In this document: in pieces, positions 52,407 to 60,978 of the stretch
Numbering within the stretch: position 1 is the stretch's first letter
Layout of the letters: each line of letters starts with the position of its first letter
Assembly: GCF_003335505.1 (NCBI RefSeq)
Contig: NZ_QPEX01000033.1
Span: forward strand, 1-64,000
From: Bremerella cremea
GTDB lineage: Bacteria > Planctomycetota > Planctomycetia > Pirellulales > Pirellulaceae
Direction: 5' to 3'
DNA: 64,000 nucleotides
Translations under genes and position numbers: made by a program
Notes under the pieces: generated by a model
Databases searched by the model: none
The model's input: only the letters and a program-made list of their open reading frames with translations
Told to the model about the DNA's origin: nothing

Positions 52407-53345
52407 TTACTTCTTTACTTTTTCGTAACGAGCAAAAGCTCCGGCGATGTCTGCCTCTTCTGTGGTTCCTTCATGAATCAAAACGCGGTAGCGGAGATTC
52501 AACTCTTCGCCTGGCTCGATCGTATGATCGCCAGCGGGCTTGTCTTTTCCAGCGAAGTCATGCACACCAAATGGATTCGCGGCAAACAGGCCATACGTAC
52601 GAACATGCCAGTACGTGGGATAGCCGTAGCTAGAAGGGTGATTCAAGATCGCGACGCCGACGGTCTTATCCTTAACTGGGCCATAGTAATCGACCCATGC
52701 TGATTGCTTGCCCCATGCATCTTTGTTCTTGGTCCCCTTATCGTTCACGATCGTCCCGCCCAGTTTGGCATCGACCTTCATCGTGCCAGCGACACGCATG
52801 CCAAAGGTGCCTTCCTTGGTATCCCCAAAAGTTACCGGCTTGTCCCCTGGAATGATCGTGACATCGTAATCGATATACTGTTGCCCTTCGTCTTGTCCAA
52901 ATGTAAGCGAACGCCGATCACGACAGACAACGTTCCCTTCGGGATCTTCCCAGCGATTTAACGCCACGATCTGCGCCGTTTCGCCGTCGGTTACCTTTTC
53001 GAACTCCTCGTGGATGATCTTCCCCCCCTTCTCGTCACTTTCCAGCCAGAAGTCGGTTCCATTCACCTTGCCGTGTGTGAACCACATCGAACGATGGTGA
53101 ATATGGTCGTCTCGCTCGTGATCACCAAGCGACTCGATCGGGTAGCGGCGTGTCAGCGGCAAGCCATCAGGGCCCAGTAAAGGATAGAGAATTGGCTTTG
53201 TGCCGCTTTTTGTCAGATAGCGGGTCAGCAGTTTTCCATCGTAATGAACCGTCAGACCATCGTCTTCCTGCACGATTTCATACGTCTGGGCGAGGCACGT
53301 AGAAGCGCAAGCGGTTACAAGCAATAGGGTTAACATTCGGATCAT
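52407..53345 (-). CDS. DUF6807 (PmoA-family) secreted protein
   Basis: A 312-residue exported protein. Start at 53345 chosen from several Met codons: AAGGA lies ten bases ahead and a signal peptide ending A-S-T-C-L-A-Q follows. The body matches the DUF6807 family often annotated as PmoA: H-H-R-S-M-W-F-T-H-G-K-V-N-G (about residues 77-90), RSLTFGQDEGQQYIDYDVTI, TFGDTKEGTFGMRVA and GVAILNHPSSYGYPTYWHVRTYGLFAANPFG. The name PmoA does not imply methane oxidation; function is unknown. Common in planctomycetes. Confidence 0.8.
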   Translation of the reverse strand: MIRMLTLLLVTACASTCLAQTYEIVQEDDGLTVHYDGKLLTRYLTKSGTKPILYPLLGPDGLPLTRRYPIESLGDHERDDHIHHRSMWFTHGKVNGTDFWLESDEKGGKIIHEEFEKVTDGETAQIVALNRWEDPEGNVVCRDRRSLTFGQDEGQQYIDYDVTIIPGDKPVTFGDTKEGTFGMRVAGTMKVDAKLGGTIVNDKGTKNKDAWGKQSAWVDYYGPVKDKTVGVAILNHPSSYGYPTYWHVRTYGLFAANPFGVHDFAGKDKPAGDHTIEPGEELNLRYRVLIHEGTTEEADIAGAFARYEKVKK

Positions 53346-53466
53346 GCGCAGCATATCCTTGATTTCAGGTGGGGTGTTAAAAGAGTGGAACCACGAGGTG
53401 AGTTCCATCCTACCTGAGGAAAATGCTCAAATCCAGCGAACCATGCTTAGCTTGTCACAAGCCTGC

Positions 53467-54228
53467 TTACTTGGCGAATACCGGCTTGACGTATTCTTCA
53501 AATGAAACCGCTTTTGCTTTTTTCAAGTCGGTTTCAATCGATTGAATCAACGCGTTGCCTTGCGGAGTAGACTTCCATTGATAGTCATGGGTCGAGCGAG
53601 CAAAACTGCTCTTCGCGGGATCGGAATATCGAACCGTTTTGCGTACTTCTCGCGGGACTGCCCCCTTGGAACCAATTTGGTTATTAAGTTCCATTCGTGC
53701 CTGAGGCAGCCCGCCTATGCCAGTCACAAAGTTCAATTGGGCAGCCCAATCACAGAAACGAGAATAAGTATCCGCCAGGGGCTGTTGGTCGATTAAGTCC
53801 AAATCTACTTCGTAAGTGATCGGCCCCCCTTCCATCTTCAACAACTTCATTTGGGGATCGTACTGCGTGCTGAACTCTGGATCTCGCAAGAAGTTCCAAA
53901 GAGGATTATCTGGGAAATTCCCTTTGGTTTTAAAGTAGGCCGAGTTTTCTAAGATTTCTTGGGTTCGCAGGGTGACTTTGACCTGGCGTTGGGGATCAAG
54001 CAGCGTGACCAGCCCTGCCTCGAAGTCGATTATCGTCACTTGGCGAGGCGCCGTTGTGATGACATCGTAAACCTTCTCTCCCTTGAAAATGGTTTCCAAG
54101 GTAATCGCAGGGTTCGGGTTGTTTCCCTCGTATAGCCGTGTCGAGACTTGAAAATCGGCAGCATGATTGAGAGATGCCAGCGAAACCCAGGTAAACAGGA
54201 CAGCGGTGACTAGCAAGGTCGTTTTCAC
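53467..54228 (-). CDS. secreted protein of unknown function
   Basis: A 253-residue protein with a clear signal peptide (residues 1-24, ending N-H-A-A-D). The mature part starts with a beta-rich stretch (FQVSTRLYEGNN..ITLETIFKGEKVYDVIT..RQVTIIDFEAGLVTLLD) and continues helical. No family recognised; no lipobox. It lies 121 bases upstream of the DUF6807 gene on the same strand, with no firm evidence of a shared transcript. Confidence 0.7.
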   Translation of the reverse strand: MKTTLLVTAVLFTWVSLASLNHAADFQVSTRLYEGNNPNPAITLETIFKGEKVYDVITTAPRQVTIIDFEAGLVTLLDPQRQVKVTLRTQEILENSAYFKTKGNFPDNPLWNFLRDPEFSTQYDPQMKLLKMEGGPITYEVDLDLIDQQPLADTYSRFCDWAAQLNFVTGIGGLPQARMELNNQIGSKGAVPREVRKTVRYSDPAKSSFARSTHDYQWKSTPQGNALIQSIETDLKKAKAVSFEEYVKPVFAK

Positions 54229-54321
54229 GGTTCAGTCAACTCGACGATTGAAGTTCAAAAAGACAGGGAACATCGGTCGTCGGGAACCATACCCCAGCAG
54301 CCGGCTCCGAGTCTAGACGAA

Positions 54322-55344
54322 TCAAAGCGTGCTAGCAATCCGCCGGCTCTCGCGGTCCGCATGATAGATCGGTTCAGGGCTGCGATGCCCCGCAAAGCAG
54401 CGGTCTACTAGGCTGCGCATTGCCTCCTCACCTACGGCATATCCCTCGGAGATAAAGAGCGGATTCTTTGTTTTGCCGTGCGGTAGTAACGCGTAGCCCA
54501 GCACCTCGTGCGGTTCATCAATGCTGGCAACAATCGGTCCCCAGGTGCCCACCTTTAAATCTTCGTGCAGCAGCGTTCCGCAAAGACGGCTCTTGGCAAT
54601 TCCGATGGTTGCTATTCCGACCAAAGCACCAAGCATTGTCGCGATTCCCATGCGACGCGGATGCAGCTTTCCATTGCCATCAACTAGCAGCACGTCCGGT
54701 AAACGCTCGTTGGCCTGCATTTCAGCCAACAGTTCCAAGTAGACCGGTAGTTCGCGGAATGCCAGATAACCAGAGATGTAGGGAAACCGAATCGGGAGAG
54801 ACTTTACGTCATGGTACTTCAGCTTCTGGCCATCAGCACCGAAACAGCTGCAAACAGCCACGCCAGTCTCGCCATGATAAGAAACATCGAGCCCGCCGAT
54901 CGTCGTTACATCGCTCAGCTCAACGTTTTTTGCCCTGGGCACAACAAAATCTCGCTGCCAGGCTTTTAGCGTCGCGAGAGGCTTTGCCGTTGCAGGTAAC
55001 TCACAGCGGAATTGGTCCAGGTCGACTCGACCGTCACGGGCCATAATTCCTTCCTGGGTGAGCTTCACCGCTTTTTCGGTTACGTCCCCGCTGTAATACA
55101 GTCCCAACTCTCCAGTCGATCGGACCACTCGATGAGAGCACTCAGCCACGGGGCCGTCCGGAAGCAGCAAGTAGGTTGCTACCCAACGGCTTGCAACCGA
55201 ATCACCCAAGCTGTTAGCTAAATCGCCATAAGCAACCACACGGCCTGGCGGGATGCTCCGTACGAGACGCTGGAGCTCCATCCCCAGGTCAGGAATTCGC
55301 TGCTGCAGGGAATCGGCAACCTGACCAAGATCCGGAAGAGGCAT
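54322..55344 (-). CDS. alkyltransferase-like/endonuclease V fusion
   Basis: A 340-residue fusion. Residues about 20-102 resemble the DNA-binding domain of O6-alkylguanine-DNA alkyltransferase: I-P-P-G-R-V-V-A-Y-G-D-L-A, S-R-W-V-A, then E-C-S-H-R-V-V where P-C-H-R-V is expected, so Ser70 replaces the methyl-acceptor Cys (a Cys69 is one residue off). Residues about 125-335 are endonuclease V (nfi): Asp153 in G-G-L-D-V-S-Y, Glu198 in G-Y-L-A-F-R-E-L-P, Asp222 in V-D-G-N-G-K-L-H-P-R-R, and NPLFISEGY where E. coli has a catalytic-site His (Tyr302 here). EndoV cuts near deaminated bases. It starts 15 bases after the vanZ-like stop. Confidence 0.85.
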   Translation of the reverse strand: MPLPDLGQVADSLQQRIPDLGMELQRLVRSIPPGRVVAYGDLANSLGDSVASRWVATYLLLPDGPVAECSHRVVRSTGELGLYYSGDVTEKAVKLTQEGIMARDGRVDLDQFRCELPATAKPLATLKAWQRDFVVPRAKNVELSDVTTIGGLDVSYHGETGVAVCSCFGADGQKLKYHDVKSLPIRFPYISGYLAFRELPVYLELLAEMQANERLPDVLLVDGNGKLHPRRMGIATMLGALVGIATIGIAKSRLCGTLLHEDLKVGTWGPIVASIDEPHEVLGYALLPHGKTKNPLFISEGYAVGEEAMRSLVDRCFAGHRSPEPIYHADRESRRIASTL

Positions 55345-55359
55345 TCCTGCGTTCTTTCG

Positions 55360-55782
55360 TTACGAGCGAGACTCGCTCGGCAAGAGCCACTGTTCGACAC
55401 TTCGGCCGCGCGCCCAGGCAATCACACCGATCCCCAACGAGACACCTATCGCGTCAGCAATCAAATCGGCCGGGTCACAAGATCTGCCTGCCACCAATGT
55501 CTGCGTCAGTTCATCAAAAGCCCCCCAAGTGACTAACGAAAGCCAAACGGTAAAGACCAACGAAACAGACCAATGAAACTTCCAACTCCCAAACACGATT
55601 AACAAAGCAATCGCTAGCACTGCATATATCGTAGCGTGGACAAACTTGTCGAACTGCGGCAGCAAATCGGTCGTTTGTGCCATCAGCTTATGCGGCATCG
55701 GCCAATGGGTGGCCGTAAATGCTAGAAGCCCCAAGAAAATGAGAACAGCAGTGGAAAACAAGGGAGATATGCGGGGAAGCAT
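55360..55782 (-). CDS. VanZ-like membrane protein
   Basis: A 140-residue membrane protein, start at 55782 (ATG with GGAA before it; longer versions up to 55887 are possible but look unnatural). Four hydrophobic segments: about residues 8-25, 45-65, 72-90 and 105-125. The VanZ motif is complete: FDKFVHATIYAVLA, W-G-A-F-D-E-L-T-Q, V-A-G-R-S-C-D-P-A-D-L-I-A-D-A-I-G. Function of these VanZ relatives is unclear. It leads directly into the fusion gene at 54322-55344 with a 15-base gap. Confidence 0.82.
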   Translation of the reverse strand: MLPRISPLFSTAVLIFLGLLAFTATHWPMPHKLMAQTTDLLPQFDKFVHATIYAVLAIALLIVFGSWKFHWSVSLVFTVWLSLVTWGAFDELTQTLVAGRSCDPADLIADAIGVSLGIGVIAWARGRSVEQWLLPSESRS

Positions 55783-56004
55783 AAACGGTTCCAGGAATAA
55801 TCGTACGACAAACTCTCGGCCGTAAACTCTTCCTAATAAGCCAAGGCCGGGCTCGTAAAGCATTGCTTCCAGACTAATCGATGACAAGAATCCTCACAAG
55901 CGAGGCGTATCTTGCAGCAAATTGCCTATCTCAGTATCGTTTGTAGCGGTTATCAGGTCTCCTTAAATTCGCGAAATTACGACGCATTAGGCAAGTACGC
56001 TCTC

Positions 56005-56961
56005 ATGGCCATTCTGATCACCGGCGGTGCCGGTTTCATTGGTAGTCACCTCACGCAGATTCTCCTCGCACAATCGAACGAGAAACTGATCAGTCTCGAC
56101 AACTTTAACGACTACTACGATCCCGCCCTCAAACGAGAGAACGTTAAGCAGGTCGCCAATGAAGAGAGGGTCACCTTGATCGAAGGGGACTTCTGCGATG
56201 GCGAGGCCATGAAGCGGCTCTTTGATGAACATGACATTGATCAGGTCGTCCATTTGGGGGCCTATGCCGGCGTCCGTATCAGTGTTGAGCAGCCGCACAA
56301 ATATCAGCATGCCAATGTTGGGGGCACGCTCAGCTTGCTGGAAGCGGCCAGGCATCATCCAGTCAAGCGTTTTCTATTGGCTTCATCTTCCACCGTTTAC
56401 GGCAAGGGAGCCGGAATTCCGTTTGCCGAGGATGCCCCACTGGGAATTCCAGCCAGCCCGTACGGTGCCACCAAACGAGCCGCCGAACTGCTTTGCCTGA
56501 CTTACCACCAGTTGCACGGCATACCTACGGCCTGCTTACGGCCATTCAGCGTTTACGGGCCACGGTTGCGGCCTGACTTGGCGCTGACCATCTTCGCCAA
56601 GGCGGTCCACGAAGGCACCCCTATCCCCCTATTCGGCGATGGCAGCATTCGCCGCGACTTCACGCATGTCAGCGACATCTGCCAAGGTTTCATCGCCGCG
56701 TTAACCGCTGAAGGAGTCGTCGGCCAGGAAATCAACATCGGGCATAGCGACCCAATCGAAATGCGGAAACTGATCGAGCTGCTCGAGAAATCTTTCGGCA
56801 AGAAAGCGGTCATCAACTACCTGCCGGAGCGGCCTGAAGACCTGCCGGTGACTTACGCAAATCTTAACAAAGCCGAAAAATTACTCGGCTACAGCCCCAA
56901 AGTGCTGATCGAGGACGGCATCCAGGAATACGTCGACTGGTTCCGCACTTGGCATCGCTAA
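56005..56961 (+). CDS. NAD-dependent sugar-nucleotide epimerase
   Basis: A 318-residue extended short-chain dehydrogenase. Start at 56005 (M-A-I-L-I-T-G-G-A-G-F-I-G-S-H-L) with the Rossmann GxxGxxG at residues 7-13; the ATG-like start further up (55912) adds nothing. Catalytic Ser is in SSSTVYG, the Tyr-Lys pair in Y-G-A-T-K, and the RFSVYGPR-like L-R-P-F-S-V-Y-G-P follows. Closest in look to UDP-glucuronate 4-epimerases (GAE). It would supply galacturonate or galactose-type sugars for surface polysaccharides. Divergent from vanZ. Confidence 0.9.
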   Translation: MAILITGGAGFIGSHLTQILLAQSNEKLISLDNFNDYYDPALKRENVKQVANEERVTLIEGDFCDGEAMKRLFDEHDIDQVVHLGAYAGVRISVEQPHKYQHANVGGTLSLLEAARHHPVKRFLLASSSTVYGKGAGIPFAEDAPLGIPASPYGATKRAAELLCLTYHQLHGIPTACLRPFSVYGPRLRPDLALTIFAKAVHEGTPIPLFGDGSIRRDFTHVSDICQGFIAALTAEGVVGQEINIGHSDPIEMRKLIELLEKSFGKKAVINYLPERPEDLPVTYANLNKAEKLLGYSPKVLIEDGIQEYVDWFRTWHR

Positions 56962-57039
56962 TGGATTCCTGGTGGCTGGCTTGGTAGGCTTTTAGGAAAG
57001 CGTTTTGCCACAATCTTATTCCTAGAGTGATCCACAGCC

Positions 57040-57681
57040 ATGCGAAGTTACGTCTCAATCAGCGGTTTGTTGTTGCTCGGACTATGGGTACTTCCAGTGC
57101 TCGCTGACGATGCCAAGGAATCGCCGAAAGCGAAATCTCTGTTCGATGGCAAGACGCTGGAACACTTTGAAGTTCCGCAATTTGGCGGCGAGGGTGAAGT
57201 TGCCGTTCAAGACGGCGTGATCACGATGGGGCAAGGTGTGATGCTGACAGGTATCACCTATAAGAACGACGACCTCCCCAAGACCAACTACGAACTGACC
57301 TGGGAAGCCCGTCGCACGATGGGGCTCGATTTCTTCGCCGCTGCGACGTTCCCTGTCGGCGATAGCCACTGCAGTTTTATCCCTGGAGGCTGGGGGGGCG
57401 CCGTGGTAGGCCTTAGCAATATCGACGGCGAAGACGCTTCCGAAAACGAAACTACCAAGTACGTTTCGTTCAAAGACAATCAATGGTATCGCTTTAAGCT
57501 TCGCGTTACCCCAAAGAAAATCGAGGCTTGGATCGACGATAAACTAGTCATCGACGCGAAGATCGAAGGCAAAAAGATTTCAACTCGCAATGAAGTCGAC
57601 CTATCGCATCCGCTCGGCTTTGCCGCTTGGCAAAGTGGGGCTGAGATTCGCAAGATTGAACTGCGTGAACTCGAAAAATAA
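57040..57681 (+). CDS. DUF1080 (3-keto-disaccharide hydrolase-like) secreted protein
   Basis: A 213-residue protein with a signal peptide (1-22) and a DUF1080 concanavalin-like jelly roll: SLFDGKTLEHFEV, QDGVITMGQG, NYELTWEARR, FKDNQWYRFKLRVT, IEAWIDDKLVID and PLGFAAWQSGAEIRKIELREL. Some DUF1080 proteins cleave 3-keto-glycosides. Very common in planctomycetes. Single gene, convergent with comM; 27 bases between stops. Confidence 0.85.
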   Translation: MRSYVSISGLLLLGLWVLPVLADDAKESPKAKSLFDGKTLEHFEVPQFGGEGEVAVQDGVITMGQGVMLTGITYKNDDLPKTNYELTWEARRTMGLDFFAAATFPVGDSHCSFIPGGWGGAVVGLSNIDGEDASENETTKYVSFKDNQWYRFKLRVTPKKIEAWIDDKLVIDAKIEGKKISTRNEVDLSHPLGFAAWQSGAEIRKIELRELEK

Positions 57682-57708
57682 GCAACTCGTGGCAAACCAC
57701 TCCGCTGC

Positions 57709-59244
57709 TTACCCCACCAAGCTCCGATCGAGCATCCGGTAGTTAATCGCCTCGCACACATGATCGGCTGAGATCATGGTGTCTGCTTCCAGGTCGGCGA
57801 TCGTTCTGGCTAACCGTAAGATTTTGTCGTAAGCCCGGGCCGAGAGGCCGAAATTCGAGATGCTTTGCTTCATCAACGCAGCAGCGTCGTCTTCCACATG
57901 ACAAAACTTGCGAACTTCGCGGCTGCTCATCTGGCCGTTGTAGCGTGTTTTGCTACCTACGAAACGGCGGGTTTGGATTTTCCGGGCTTCAATTACTGTT
58001 GCCCGCAACACTTCGCTGCTGGTTCCGTCGGTAGTGCTCGCCAGTTCCTGATAGGGGACCGCTGGGACTTCGATTTGAATATCGATTCGATCAAGCAAAG
58101 GCCCTGAGATTTTTCCGACGTACTTTTCCACTTGCGGCGTGGTGCAGCGGCAATCGCGACGAGGGTCGTTGCGGTAGCCGCAAGGACACGGGTTCATCGC
58201 TGCCACTAACATGAAGTCTGCCGGAAAGGTAACACTTCGCAAAGCACGCGAGATCGTCACCATGCGGTCTTCTAGCGGTTGCCGCATCAATTCAAGCGTG
58301 CGACGATTGAACTCCGGCAACTCGTCTAGAAAGAGAATACCGTTGTGACTGAGCGAAATTTCGCCGGGAGCCGGATTACTGCCACCACCGACGAGGCCAG
58401 CTTCGGAAATCGTATGATGAGGCGAACGAAACGGACGCGTGGCTAACAGTGGCTGATCGCTCGCCAGACGACCGGTGGCACTGTAAATACGTGTTGTCTC
58501 GACCGATTCGCTCGGCGTTAGCCCTGGCAGAATCGTCCGTACACGCTTGGCCAGCATTGTCTTGCCAGAGCCCGGCGGTCCGACGAAAAGTAGATTGTGC
58601 ATGCCAGCTGCGGCAATTGTTGTTGCACGCTTGGCAAGTTCTTGACCGCGGACGTCGGCGAAATCGACATCGTAGTTCGAATGCTCTTCAAGCAGTGTCT
58701 GAATTTGAGGCGGGACCGGTTCGATATCGAGTTGCCCTGCCAAGTAGCCGACCGCTTCGGTAAGGCTGGCGACCGGAATAACTTCAATCCCCTCTACCAC
58801 AGCGGCCTCCCTGGCGTTCTCTGCTGGAACAATAATTCCGGCCAGTCCTTGCTTCTCGGCTGCCATCGCCATCGAAAGCACACCTCGGATCGGGCGTGTG
58901 ATTCCTTCAAGAGCTAACTCTCCCACAATCGCATATTGCCCTAGAAGATCACTTTGCAGTTGTCCGCTACCAGCAAGAATGCCTAGCGTGATAGGCAGGT
59001 CAAACGACGCGGCATTTTTTGGCAGCTCAGCCGGGGCAAGATTTATCACGACACGATCGCGTGGGCAAAAGAAGCCGGAATTCACCAAGGCGCGTTCAAT
59101 GCGATGAACGCTTTCCCGCACGGCCGCTTCCGGCAACCCAACGAGGACGGTCTTGGGCAAAGCAGTTGGGGAAACGTCTACTTCCACATCGACAGGAAGG
59201 GCTTCGATGCCGGCCATCGAGTAAGTCCGCAGTTGTGCCAGCAT
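57709..59244 (-). CDS. comM: YifB/ComM family AAA ATPase
   Basis: A 511-residue cytoplasmic Mg-chelatase-like ATPase. The N-terminal domain (about 1-170) has the Lon-protease-like ChlI fold typical of the family; Walker A G-P-P-G-S-G-K-T is at residues 222-229, Walker B is ILFLDELPEF, and the Cys-rich zinc-like loop NPCPCGYRNDPRRDCRC follows. In Gram-negative competent bacteria ComM is a helicase that extends recombination of imported DNA; here a general DNA-branch-migration role is inferred. The start is ATG at 59244. Confidence 0.93.
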   Translation of the reverse strand: MLAQLRTYSMAGIEALPVDVEVDVSPTALPKTVLVGLPEAAVRESVHRIERALVNSGFFCPRDRVVINLAPAELPKNAASFDLPITLGILAGSGQLQSDLLGQYAIVGELALEGITRPIRGVLSMAMAAEKQGLAGIIVPAENAREAAVVEGIEVIPVASLTEAVGYLAGQLDIEPVPPQIQTLLEEHSNYDVDFADVRGQELAKRATTIAAAGMHNLLFVGPPGSGKTMLAKRVRTILPGLTPSESVETTRIYSATGRLASDQPLLATRPFRSPHHTISEAGLVGGGSNPAPGEISLSHNGILFLDELPEFNRRTLELMRQPLEDRMVTISRALRSVTFPADFMLVAAMNPCPCGYRNDPRRDCRCTTPQVEKYVGKISGPLLDRIDIQIEVPAVPYQELASTTDGTSSEVLRATVIEARKIQTRRFVGSKTRYNGQMSSREVRKFCHVEDDAAALMKQSISNFGLSARAYDKILRLARTIADLEADTMISADHVCEAINYRMLDRSLVG

Positions 59245-59496
59245 GGTTGCCTCGATCTCTGGGTGTTCGCTCTCTGATTACAGTGCCCCCATTGTGAGTC
59301 AACCTAGTCCCCTCTTTCAAGCCGCTCAGCGAAATTTCGAAATTTACCTACCCCTTAAAGAAGGCATTTTCCCGCCCAATCAGGCCACGAATCCTCCTAA
59401 CCAGGAGCGGATTCTCGCAATCCTCTCCACGAATTTTAGGCAGTGTGTTACGGTTGAACTGCGCGGCATACTTAACCCCACTCAAGTTTCCGCTTC

Positions 59497-60978
59497 ATGG
59501 CCAACCTAGCAACTTCTTTTCACAAGAAGGTCGATCGGTTGTTGCATCGTATGCAACAACCGCTTTCCACGCTGCGCTACCGCCTGCTGATCTTGGTGGT
59601 AATCGCCCAAGCCGCCACGCTGCTCATTACGTGGCCGCTATGGCAAGTGCGCGACTTTCCGGTGCACATGCCTGCGTTCGAGCTATCGCAAATTCCTTTT
59701 GGCGGGTGGTTGCTGCTGACGTTGCTTTACATGCTAATCCAGCCACGCTGGGGCTTGGTGCTGCATGCTACCTCCTTGCTCATTTCATTCGTTTTCGATC
59801 AGTATCGAACGCAGCCTCAATTCATCGCCCTAGCGGTCTTGATGTTGGCTTTGATCGAGGACAACGGAGTGATCCTCGTCCGCTGGTTCTTAGCCACGTT
59901 ATGGCTGTGGGCCGGCTTGCACAAATTGCTCTCGCCTGATTGGTTTACTCATGCCGCTTGGGATTTAGTGGGAGGAATCGTCACCGATCGAGCAGCCTAT
60001 TTTCAACCGTTTGCCTGGGGCGTAGGCATTGGCGAAGTAATTGTCGGATTGCTGGCCATTTTGCAACCTCGCTGGGCCGCGATTCCTTGTTTGCTGATGC
60101 ACGTTGGAATCGCGATCTTTCTATCTCCCTTGTTTTACGACCACAACATCAGTGTTATTCCTTGGAACCTCGCCACCGGAATCGTGGGTTGCTGGGTGAT
60201 GCTGAACGCGCCGAGTGTCCGCCCGCGTTTTACTTGGGAATGGGGAATAGCTGCCGTTTTGCTGCTTTACCCTGCTGGTTTCTATGTGGGCTGGGTCGAC
60301 CATGGGGTGGCGAGCGTACTCTACTCGAACCATCTACCCGAAGGCTTGATCACCACGCCGGAAGGAACCGAGGTAGTTCAAGGTTGGGGTGCTCTCAAGG
60401 TTCCGTTTCCTAACGAGCGTCGTCTCCTGAGAATCTATTTCGAGCAGTCCGCGTCGCCTGGCTCAAAGCTACATATTGACGAACAGCGTTCGTTATTGCC
60501 GGATCAGTATTTTGTGAAGCGAGCAGACCATCGCGTAGAAGAGATTTCCCGGCAAGAGTTCCACAATAAATTAGCGGGAGAGGTGGCTGGCATCGAAAAT
60601 GATCGCCGCCGCAATCGCTTTCTATTGGCCAGGGCCGGCGTCAAGATGTTGAAACGGGACCAAACAGGCCCAATTTACGCCGTCGAGATGGATCCCAGCC
60701 GTTTTCGCCCAGAACTGCTTAGGCTACTCAATAGAATTCCCAACATCGAGCAATTGAACTTAGCCGGCTGCCAAGTCACCAACGAAGACTTGAAACATTT
60801 ACCGATCCTGCCGAAGCTTGAAGGAATTGGCTTGGCCGATACCCAAGTCACCGACGAGGCAATCAGCCTACTTCGACGGCAGCCACAACTCAAATACATC
60901 GAGCACAAAGGTTCACGCATGACCCGAGAAGCGGTCCTCGAGTTCGAGCGCCAACGCAAAGAATTAGATTTCGGCTAG
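59497..60978 (+). CDS. polytopic membrane protein with C-terminal leucine-rich repeats
   Basis: A 493-residue protein related to the one at 40923. The N-terminal ~270 residues have about eight hydrophobic segments with TLWLWAGLHKLLSPDW and LLMHVGIAIFLSPLFYDHNISVIPWN, matching the other protein's IYFYSALSKLNPSF and LMHVGLLLVLGPLGLNHSWGVLLWN. A soluble region follows; the last ~90 residues contain leucine-rich-repeat-like units (IPNIEQLNLAGCQVTNEDLKHLPIL, PKLEGIGLADTQVTDEAI) often seen in planctomycetes. Function unknown. Its 3' end overlaps the convergent DUF1501 gene by 15 bases. Confidence 0.78.
   Translation: MANLATSFHKKVDRLLHRMQQPLSTLRYRLLILVVIAQAATLLITWPLWQVRDFPVHMPAFELSQIPFGGWLLLTLLYMLIQPRWGLVLHATSLLISFVFDQYRTQPQFIALAVLMLALIEDNGVILVRWFLATLWLWAGLHKLLSPDWFTHAAWDLVGGIVTDRAAYFQPFAWGVGIGEVIVGLLAILQPRWAAIPCLLMHVGIAIFLSPLFYDHNISVIPWNLATGIVGCWVMLNAPSVRPRFTWEWGIAAVLLLYPAGFYVGWVDHGVASVLYSNHLPEGLITTPEGTEVVQGWGALKVPFPNERRLLRIYFEQSASPGSKLHIDEQRSLLPDQYFVKRADHRVEEISRQEFHNKLAGEVAGIENDRRRNRFLLARAGVKMLKRDQTGPIYAVEMDPSRFRPELLRLLNRIPNIEQLNLAGCQVTNEDLKHLPILPKLEGIGLADTQVTDEAISLLRRQPQLKYIEHKGSRMTREAVLEFERQRKELDFG

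Noticed and set aside
52407..53345. Methane monooxygenase subunit (because of the PmoA name)
   Set aside because: The protein is soluble, exported and of the DUF6807 family; there are no pmoB/pmoC genes or membrane helices.
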